Shown: in pieces, positions 1-5,607 of the stretch
Position numbering within the stretch: the stretch's first letter is position 1
Layout of the letters: every line of letters starts with the position of its first letter
Assembly (NCBI GenBank): GCA_937897315.1
Contig: CALCNS010000344.1
Location: forward strand, 1-9,175
Reading direction: 5' to 3'
Length of the DNA stretch: 9,175 nucleotides
Source of the DNA: an uncultured Bacillota bacterium
Lineage (GTDB): Bacteria; Bacillota; JAAYKD01
Program-made: the position numbers and the translations under genes
Notes under the pieces: model-generated
Seen by the model: only the letters and a program-made list of their open reading frames with translations
Told to the model about the DNA's origin: nothing
The model's database searches: none

Positions 1-376
1 TCTGAAATATCAAGGGACGATCTGGTTCTGCGATTTGCTGCAGCCCATTGCGAAGCAGAATCAAATCGGCAGACTCGGGCTTGAAAGGGAAGTATAAAAA
101 GTCTGCGAAGATAAAACGATAACTCGGATGCTTTCTTGTCGCATACTCGATTTGCTTATAAGAAAAATCGATGCCAGTGTAGTCTATGAGTGGGTCCTTT
201 AATTGCTTCAACATGATGAGAGCGTTGCCGCAAGCCCAATCTAAAACACAGAAAGCCGAATCTCTAGGACGAAGTAAGCGTTCATATTTTCTTTCGATTT
301 CCTTTGGGTCTTGTGGAGCATGCCCTCTTATAGGATCAAATTCAGTGGAATTGTAAAAAGATTGTATTGGATTCAT
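1..376 (-). CDS. Class I SAM-dependent methyltransferase, N-terminal 125 residues (runs off left edge)
   Basis: The minus-strand frame opens with ATG at 376 and stays open to position 1; the stop lies outside the window. A GAGGTG ribosome binding site precedes the ATG by about 5 bases. Residues 44-52 (VLDWACGNA) match motif I of Rossmann-fold SAM methyltransferases, although the usual last glycine is alanine here. TGID at 67-70 supplies the acidic residue that holds the SAM ribose, and AD at 91-92 fits the adenine-contacting motif. The stretch after it (ADLILLRNGLQQI) fits strand 4 and the following helix. This is the methyltransf_11/25 type of small-molecule or general methyltransferase. The substrate cannot be told from this half. 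It is divergent from the creatininase operon, with 95 bases between the two starts. Confidence 0.8.
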   Translation of the reverse strand, partial: MNPIQSFYNSTEFDPIRGHAPQDPKEIERKYERLLRPRDSAFCVLDWACGNALIMLKQLKDPLIDYTGIDFSYKQIEYATRKHPSYRFIFADFLYFPFKPESADLILLRNGLQQIAEPDRPLIFQ

Positions 377-471
377 AGCACACCTCAATGCGAAGAGCGT
401 TCATGGGATTGGAAGGATAACAGGAGCTAGAAGCAGAACATTTAGAGAAGATTTAAAGGAGGTTATGAAAT
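377..471. other. Divergent intergenic region between the methyltransferase and creatininase genes
   Basis: These 95 bases must hold the leaders, and probably the promoters, of both divergent genes. A very strong Shine-Dalgarno (AAAGGAGG, 455-462) sits 9 bases before the ATG at 472. A second ATG at 465 is out of frame and closer than ideal, so 472 is the better start. I could not find a convincing -35/-10 pair in either direction. Confidence 0.5.
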
Positions 472-1203
472 ATGTATATCGCACACTTAAATAAAGAGAC
501 ATTCCGTGAAGCAGCCAAGACCATCGATACTGTTATCATTCCCATCGGGTCCGTAGAGGCTCATGGTTCACATTGCCCGTTAAGTACCGACATTATTGTG
601 CCGGAAAAGATGTTAGCCATGGTAGATCAGCGCTATGGTCAAAACGTTTTTATTGCTCCGACCGTGAATTATGGCTATACTCCGTCACTGGCCCATTTTC
701 CGGGTACTGTGCACATAAGCGGTGAAACGCTTTTTCATTATGTGAGTGAGATTGGCGAAGGATGGCGGCAATGGGGAGCCAAGCACATCATCCTCTTCAA
801 TGGTCACGGAGGGAATATTCCTGCACTGACTTTAGCAGCCAACCGCATTGCTACTGCAGGAACAACCGTTATGCTCATCAATTGGTGGATGACCTATTCT
901 GCCGATATTCTCACCATCTGTGATGCTCAGGGGCACGCAGGTGAAGATGAAACATCGGTGGTCTTGGCACTAGATTCCGACTTAGTCGACATGACACGTG
1001 CCGGAGTTCATGATCGCCAACCCATGACCTCGTTATTTGCTGAGAACATAATTGAATATTCTTACCCCGATGCCATGAGTGGGGATGCCACCAAAGCGAC
1101 TGCCGAAAAAGGAAAAGCGATCTATGATGTGGTCGTAAGTCGGTTTGGTACCATGTTGGAGCGCTTATGGACGAAAGACTTAACCGATTCCAAGAAAATC
1201 TAA
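472..1203 (+). CDS. Creatininase-family amidohydrolase
   Basis: This 243-residue protein has the length and motif order of the creatininase family, metal-dependent C-N hydrolases with a Rossmann-like sandwich fold. It starts with IPIGSVEAHGSHCPLSTD at residues 23-40, supplying likely metal ligands E29, H31 and D40. NGHGGN at 110-115 supplies H112, and HAGEDETS at 155-162 supplies the acidic residue typical of family members. Family members include creatinine amidohydrolase, the archaeal FAPy deformylase ArfB and the mycofactocin factor MftE, so the substrate cannot be assigned from motifs. No signal peptide or membrane segment is seen, so it should be cytoplasmic. It is the first gene of a three-gene operon; the next gene begins 21 bases after its stop. 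There is no other sign of a creatinine or mycofactocin pathway in the window. Confidence 0.88.
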   Translation: MYIAHLNKETFREAAKTIDTVIIPIGSVEAHGSHCPLSTDIIVPEKMLAMVDQRYGQNVFIAPTVNYGYTPSLAHFPGTVHISGETLFHYVSEIGEGWRQWGAKHIILFNGHGGNIPALTLAANRIATAGTTVMLINWWMTYSADILTICDAQGHAGEDETSVVLALDSDLVDMTRAGVHDRQPMTSLFAENIIEYSYPDAMSGDATKATAEKGKAIYDVVVSRFGTMLERLWTKDLTDSKKI

Positions 1204-1224
1204 TGTAAAGAAGGAGTCATTCGT

Positions 1225-2076
1225 ATGATACAAGAGAACCCAATAGAGGTCAAGGGAAAACACTTCTCCGTGGAGTTCGGCCTTGATAAAGGAATGATTC
1301 TCATTGGTGATGCAGCACATCTGCTATGGCAGCCCAGTGCAAAAGAGTTTGTCGAGCAAGGAAATTGGTTATCCCTGCAAGATCACATGGTAGAACAAAT
1401 CGGAAATGGTGTTTCTGTTTTGGCTATTGGTTGGCCAAAAAATGCGGTTACATCTGCACAAAAGCAAGCTTTTTTTGAATTTATCCAAGTAGGAGCGAAC
1501 GATTACCCAATGCTCTTGGATTTTGAACATAGCGAAGATGTAGAGGAAGCCCTTCGAGTAGTACAAGGACATCCCCTCGTCAAATTGCCGGCTCCAGACT
1601 CCCCGCTGATACATGAGTTTTTAGGCACCACAGAGAAATGCAAAGGAAAGTGGCTCTGCCCTATGAGATTCGAAGCATTCATCCCCTGGGAATATTCACA
1701 AAAAATACGGTTGATGCAACTCTGGCAGAATCTGGCGGAACAATATGGCAAAACAAAACAAGATTTCATGGTTTATTGGCCAATTCCCACCAGTAAAGGG
1801 AAGGTGCAGCTCTTAAGAGAGACGTTAGCACAAATCGATGTCTTTAAGAAGGAATACCCTGTTCCAGTCGTGGTGCGTCCGAGCGGAAGCTACTCAAAAG
1901 TTTCCAAAGGGTGGTTGCAATCTGTCTTAATTGTCTGGGCTATGGAGCGCGGAGCAGATGCATTGGTGGTCAATCCGCTGCAACGCGAGGTGGCAAATAT
2001 CAGTGACGAGTCTGCAACTTCTATGGATCGAGCGTTACAAAAACTACCATTGGAGATGAAACGATGGACAAAATAG
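1225..2076 (+). CDS. Divergent MeTr/AcsE-like pterin-binding TIM-barrel protein, probably non-catalytic
   Basis: A GAAGGAGT site precedes the ATG closely. By eye, the 283-residue protein can be laid along methyltetrahydrofolate:corrinoid methyltransferase (AcsE). The first strand is MILIGDAAH (24-32). A helix then leads into NGVSVLAIG (61-69), like the family's GAxxIDVN. PMLLDFEHSEDVEEAL (95-110) matches the family's LCLDS segment and helix. HPLVKLPA (116-123) falls where families read MINS. VYWPIPT (183-189) falls on YIDPL, VVVRPSGSYS (215-224) on GLSN, and the end matches in AMERGADALVVNPLQREV (239-256). Of four pterin-site residues remembered for Moorella AcsE, only D75 seems kept (D99). 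N96, D160 and N199 fall on K120, Y184 and G221. I infer a folate- or pterin-fold protein that is a pseudo-enzyme or has a new substrate. It is cytoplasmic, and its last codons overlap the kinase gene. Confidence 0.6.
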   Translation: MIQENPIEVKGKHFSVEFGLDKGMILIGDAAHLLWQPSAKEFVEQGNWLSLQDHMVEQIGNGVSVLAIGWPKNAVTSAQKQAFFEFIQVGANDYPMLLDFEHSEDVEEALRVVQGHPLVKLPAPDSPLIHEFLGTTEKCKGKWLCPMRFEAFIPWEYSQKIRLMQLWQNLAEQYGKTKQDFMVYWPIPTSKGKVQLLRETLAQIDVFKKEYPVPVVVRPSGSYSKVSKGWLQSVLIVWAMERGADALVVNPLQREVANISDESATSMDRALQKLPLEMKRWTK

Positions 2077-3569
2077 AAAACCCGATTCACGATAACGAAA
2101 GCATAAAAGAAGAAAGTGCTCAGTGGGACCTCTGGAAACGAGTTCTCATTGTTGCATTCTGTACAGCGATACTTGGTGAAATGAAACTAAATTCAGCCAC
2201 CCTTGGTGGCACGCAAGAATTTGGACTAGGCATCATCGCTTTTAGTTTTGCGCTATTGTTTTGGAAGGATATGGGTATTTTTGTCACAGCCTTTTTCACG
2301 GGGATGACGGTCATCTTAATCAAAGCAGTTACTCTGTTACCCCTTGCAGGCAGCAACGATATGGTGGAACTGGCTTTAAAACTGAACTGGCCAATTTTAG
2401 GATATTACATTGCCAATGCATTTGTGCAAACCGGTGCAGATATTCGTCATAATGTCGAAAAACCGGCCTACGTGATAACTTGGCTGTTCTTATCGGATTT
2501 GTTGGCTACTTTCCTTGAAATGGTACTTCGGAACGAGCAAGCCGCACTGGCTGCCGGGTTTCCCACTTTGCGGGAGATGATGTATGCCGCAGCTTTTCGT
2601 ACCGCCATTACGGTTGCGTTCTTTTACATCATTCGCCGACGTCAATTGGTAGAACAAGCGGAGCAGGAGAGGGCCAAATATGAAGATTTGCTTATGCTCT
2701 TAAACGGTTTACACGCGGAAGCGTTTTTCTTGAAGAAATCGGCCGGAGATATCGAGAAAACCATGGCAAAAGCGTATGCTTTGTATCGAGTTTTACAAGA
2801 CAAGCAAAAAGAATATGAGCGGGGAGATAAGTTGACGCTGGATGCCTTGGATGTGGCCAAAGATATCCATGAAATAAAAAAAGATTATCAAAGAATTGTT
2901 GCTGGCATTGAGAAGCTGATTACCGCAGAAAATTTAGGGGAAGACATGGCATTGGAAGATATTGTCAACATTATATTCTCTACCAACGACTCTTATGCCA
3001 AACGCTTAAAAAAAGAGATTGTTTTCACCAGTCAATTAAATTATCGATTTCGAACCGGTGAGTATCATTCTTTGATTTCGGTTATTAACAACCTCATTTC
3101 AAATGCTGTGGAAGCCAATGAATTATCACCTGGACACATACAGATTGGTTCGAACCTCATCGGGTGGCATATCTTCATTACCGTAACCGATGACGGCCCC
3201 GGAATCGATCAGGATGACCAACAAATCATTTTTGCTCCTGGCTATACTACGAAATTCTCGGGAAATGGGATGCAATCCACGGGCATTGGGCTGACCCATG
3301 TCCAATCCATAGTTAGGAGCCTTGGTGGTGAAGTAACAGTGGAATCGCGAAAAGGCTTAACCGAGTTCAAACTAATGATTCCCAGAGACTCATTAGAAAA
3401 GATGTTAAACAGCGAACAGGTGGAAGCAGAAGAACGTAAGAAAGCGGCGGAGAAAAGTAAAAACCTCCTCCCATCGGAAGGAAGTTTGCGTACCTTTTCG
3501 AAAGATTATCGAAACAAGCCAAGAACACCAGTCGACCATTCATCGACAGATCTAGATATAAAGGAATGA
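2064..3569 (+). CDS. Membrane sensor histidine kinase, GlnK/YcbA type
   Basis: This 501-residue protein has about six hydrophobic segments in residues 25-190 (near 28-43, 54-67, 70-96, 104-121, 137-155 and 172-190) with only short loops. It therefore lacks a large extracellular sensor domain. A charged helical linker follows. IHEIKKDYQR (268-277) gives a likely phosphoacceptor, H269. The ATPase domain is complete: N-box NNLISNAVEAN (342-352), G1 DDGPGID (376-382), an F-box-like FAPGYTTKFS, and G2 TGIGL (406-410). A charged tail of roughly 60 residues follows the ATPase domain. The start overlaps the preceding stop by 13 bases, with GGAG 8 bases upstream, so the two genes should be translationally coupled. 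The H-box and topology fit the family of B. subtilis GlnK (YcbA), the glutamine-sensing partner of GlnL. The YcbB-type regulator encoded 0.8 kb away on the other strand is the likely partner. The ligand here is unknown. Confidence 0.85.
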   Translation: MDKIENPIHDNESIKEESAQWDLWKRVLIVAFCTAILGEMKLNSATLGGTQEFGLGIIAFSFALLFWKDMGIFVTAFFTGMTVILIKAVTLLPLAGSNDMVELALKLNWPILGYYIANAFVQTGADIRHNVEKPAYVITWLFLSDLLATFLEMVLRNEQAALAAGFPTLREMMYAAAFRTAITVAFFYIIRRRQLVEQAEQERAKYEDLLMLLNGLHAEAFFLKKSAGDIEKTMAKAYALYRVLQDKQKEYERGDKLTLDALDVAKDIHEIKKDYQRIVAGIEKLITAENLGEDMALEDIVNIIFSTNDSYAKRLKKEIVFTSQLNYRFRTGEYHSLISVINNLISNAVEANELSPGHIQIGSNLIGWHIFITVTDDGPGIDQDDQQIIFAPGYTTKFSGNGMQSTGIGLTHVQSIVRSLGGEVTVESRKGLTEFKLMIPRDSLEKMLNSEQVEAEERKKAAEKSKNLLPSEGSLRTFSKDYRNKPRTPVDHSSTDLDIKE

Positions 3570-4307
3570 TTACGTTCCGCGAATCAATCCTCCATTGGGG
3601 CTGATGACCTGACCGGTAATGTAGGAGGTCTCATCAGAAGCAAGAAACCTAACAATTGAAGCAATTTCAGCAGGGTGTCCAATCCGTTGCAATGGAATTT
3701 CTTGAACAAAGGCTTGTAGTTCTTCCATAGAATAATTGGCATTCATAGGGGTTTGAACGATGCCCGGAGCGACGCAATTAACCCGTATACCCGAGGGTCC
3801 AACCTCGGCAGCTAAAGCCTTTGTAAAGCCAATAACCGCTGCTTTGGCAGTAGAATAAGCTACTTCACAAGAAGCTCCGCAAATTCCCCATATCGACGAG
3901 ATTGGAATGATGCAACCTTGCTTCTGTTGGATCATTCCGGGTAAAATGCGCTTGCTTATTAAGAACAAAGAGTGTACATGCACTTGCATGAGCTCATGCC
4001 ATTGCTCTAGAGCGGTATCCTGCAATAAACCTGCGTACCCTATACCAGCATTGTGAACGAAAACATCTATGGTTTTACTGATCTGTAAAACCTCGTCCAA
4101 AAAGAGCTCTACTTGTTCAGTTTTCGAGAAATCCGCTTGAATACAGTGGATCTGGGCACAGTCTGCAGTGATGTTTTGAACAAAATCTAAGAAGGAAGAA
4201 TCGGTTCTTCGATACTGCAGGATTAAGGTGTGTTGTTTGTCGCAAAAAGCTTTGGCTAATGCTCTGCCAATACCCCCCGAAGCACCGGTAATGATGACAG
4301 TTTTCAT
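3570..4307 (-). CDS. ymfI: SDR oxidoreductase, probable EF-P 5-aminopentanone reductase (YmfI-like)
   Basis: A classical short-chain dehydrogenase of 245 residues. It has the cofactor motif TGASGGIG (7-14), R33-R34 after strand 2 favouring NADPH, NAG (86-88), catalytic serine near S138, and Y151-x3-K155. The block SSIWGICGASCEVAYSTAK (137-155), followed by GPSGIRVNCVAPGIVQTPMN, is the pattern I associate with B. subtilis YmfI. YmfI reduces 5-aminopentanone on elongation factor P to the 5-aminopentanol form. General FabG-type reductase is the fallback call. No efp gene is in the window. The ATG at 4307 has an AGGAG site 5 bases upstream. It follows the regulator gene in the same direction but behind an intrinsic terminator, and its stop codon (3570-3572) directly abuts the kinase stop. 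Confidence 0.72.
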   Translation of the reverse strand: MKTVIITGASGGIGRALAKAFCDKQHTLILQYRRTDSSFLDFVQNITADCAQIHCIQADFSKTEQVELFLDEVLQISKTIDVFVHNAGIGYAGLLQDTALEQWHELMQVHVHSLFLISKRILPGMIQQKQGCIIPISSIWGICGASCEVAYSTAKAAVIGFTKALAAEVGPSGIRVNCVAPGIVQTPMNANYSMEELQAFVQEIPLQRIGHPAEIASIVRFLASDETSYITGQVISPNGGLIRGT

Positions 4308-4312
4308 AATTA

Positions 4313-4317
4313 CTCCT
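4313..4317 (-). promoter_or_regulatory. Ribosome binding site of the SDR gene, directly after the terminator U-tract
   Basis: On the minus strand the sequence reads hairpin, TTTTTT, AGGAG, TAATT, ATG. The Shine-Dalgarno begins at the base after the T-run of the upstream terminator. It is outside the stem, so the hairpin does not mask it. A transcript ended at the U-tract would carry no SDR coding sequence. Confidence 0.7.
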
Positions 4318-4348
4318 AAAAAAGACGCTTCCTCAGTGGAAGCGTCTT
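4318..4348 (-). terminator. Intrinsic terminator after the response regulator gene
   Basis: Read on the minus strand, an 11-bp perfect stem (AAGACGCTTCC with GGAAGCGTCTT, 4348-4338 and 4332-4322) closes a 5-base ACTGA loop and runs into six Ts (4323-4318). It begins 8 bases after the response regulator stop at 4356. On the plus strand the stem is followed by CGTTTGCTT, so it should work poorly for transcripts arriving from the kinase operon. Confidence 0.85.
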
Positions 4349-4355
4349 CGTTTGC

Positions 4356-5288
4356 TTAATCTCTGGCTTGTTGTTGAACTTCAATCAAAAGTGCTTCCAA
4401 GAATTTCTTTACGTTGATCTTGCCATGGTAAGGGGACTCTTGACGCAGATAACGCATTTCATTGCGGACTTCAGAGAAATCGAACAAACGGTTGGCATAA
4501 GTATTGAACAACTGATGACCATAGTCTTCGATTCCTAAAGCAGCTACGTTATGCAATGCAGCTCCAACAGCACGACGGACGCGTTGCTCAATGGCTTTCT
4601 CATCATAGGAAGGACCCTTTTCTTGGGTTTTTTCATATTGTTCGCGAACCGATTTGTATACCGATTGCAAATGATGTAACTGAATCAATCCTTCGCCCGG
4701 TTCGTAGTCTTCCAATAAGAAAAGGATAATCGTAATGATATCACGACATCCGGCTTCTCCTAAGACACCTAAGTCGGAGAGGATGCGCAATAAAACTTTA
4801 CGAGCACGATCGATATCGAATGTATTACCGGCAGTACGGTTATCATAAGCAACAGTGCTGTCCACAGATTCCAAGTTGCTGACAGAGCTACGAATTGTAG
4901 CAATGGCTTCTTGTAGTTGCATTTTCTCTAATACCGATTTAATGACAGAAACGATTTCCACTTTATTCAATGGTTTGTGAACGAAGAATTCGATTCCGCT
5001 GGCATAAGCCTGACCGATTAATGTTTGCTCAGAGACTTGAGAGATCATGATAAATTGACCATTGTAGTTCTTCTCACGCAAATGTTGAATGGTTTGTACG
5101 CCATCTTGATTGGGAAGTAAGAGGTCAATTAGAACGATATCCGGGGTCATATTGGCAATATCGACTTCGGCTTTTTCGCCGTCTTCTGCTTGCCCGATAA
5201 TTCGGCCCAAATCATCGCCTTCGATGATTTTTTGTAAGATACGACGAATGCTGGGATCGTCATCCACTATGTAAAATGTTCTCTTCAT
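4356..5288 (-). CDS. Response regulator with YcbB output domain, GlnL type
   Basis: A 310-residue protein with an N-terminal receiver domain (about 1-122). The acidic pocket is D9-D11, the phosphoacceptor is D55 in IVLIDLLLP, and the switch residues are S83 and K105. The rest (about 150-305, starting near FDIDRARKVLLRIL) is all-helical and resembles the YcbB domain of B. subtilis GlnL (YcbB). GlnL works with the kinase GlnK to switch on glutaminase and glutamine transport genes. The likely partner is the GlnK-like kinase that converges on this gene. A ribosome binding site (AAAGGTGAG) lies before the ATG at 5288, with a candidate extended -10 promoter about 50 bases upstream. No glutaminase or glutamine transporter is in the window, so the regulated genes are unknown and may include the adjacent operons. 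Confidence 0.87.
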   Translation of the reverse strand: MKRTFYIVDDDPSIRRILQKIIEGDDLGRIIGQAEDGEKAEVDIANMTPDIVLIDLLLPNQDGVQTIQHLREKNYNGQFIMISQVSEQTLIGQAYASGIEFFVHKPLNKVEIVSVIKSVLEKMQLQEAIATIRSSVSNLESVDSTVAYDNRTAGNTFDIDRARKVLLRILSDLGVLGEAGCRDIITIILFLLEDYEPGEGLIQLHHLQSVYKSVREQYEKTQEKGPSYDEKAIEQRVRRAVGAALHNVAALGIEDYGHQLFNTYANRLFDFSEVRNEMRYLRQESPYHGKINVKKFLEALLIEVQQQARD

Positions 5289-5606
5289 TTTGTTCTCACC
5301 TTTCGTGTTTAGAATTGTAGTATGTTATCATATGCATTAGTATATCACGTCTGATTGGATAAATAAAGGGGTATTCGCATAAAAGTTTGAAGAAATTTGT
5401 AATCACACCGACGTATTGTAACACGCTCTCAGGCAAGAATCAATCCTTTTTTGACTCGACAGAAGAAAGGGCTTTTGTCAGATGACTAACTTTTCAATAG
5501 GACGATAAGAAATTAAATTCCAACGAAAAGACACGGTACATATCGGGCAGGAAATGCAAGCTCTTGAAGAGAATTCAGCACTATTGCCTAAGAAAAGGGG
5601 ATTATA
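5289..5606. other. Divergent intergenic region between the response regulator and topB (318 bp)
   Basis: The left third, on the minus strand, holds the regulator's leader and a candidate promoter. The middle has the hexamer TTGTAA twice (5397-5402 and 5416-5421), 19 bases apart. The right third carries a small open frame, 5482-5607, broken by one stop, and the topB ribosome binding site (AAAAGGGG, ending 6 bases before ATG 5607). A T-run at 5446-5452 has no strong hairpin before it. I found no convincing promoter for topB and no RNA gene. Confidence 0.6.
5339..5367 (-). promoter_or_regulatory. Candidate SigA promoter of the response regulator gene (extended -10)
   Basis: On the minus strand, TATACT (5344-5339; one mismatch to TATAAT) is preceded by TG and one base (5347-5345), which makes an extended -10 element. 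A poor -35 (TTTATT, 5367-5362) lies 17 bases upstream. Transcription would start near 5332, leaving a leader of about 44 bases. Confidence 0.4.
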
Positions 5607-5607
5607 A
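5482..5607 (+). other. Doubtful small ORF or remnant overlapping the topB start
   Basis: An ATG at 5482, with AAAGGG about 10 bases before it, opens a frame that meets TAA at 5506-5508. The same frame then runs 32 codons to a TAA at 5605-5607 that overlaps the topB ATG as TAATG. Inside it, an ATG at 5554 gives a 17-codon reading that ends at the same overlap. It could be a leader peptide coupled to topB, a decayed small gene, or chance. The opposite strand is also open here. I do not recognise the peptide. Confidence 0.2.

Noticed and set aside
1369..1769. Two overlapping minus-strand frames inside the MeTr-like gene
   Set aside because: They are shadows of a frame that has a good start, an alignment to a known fold and operon context.
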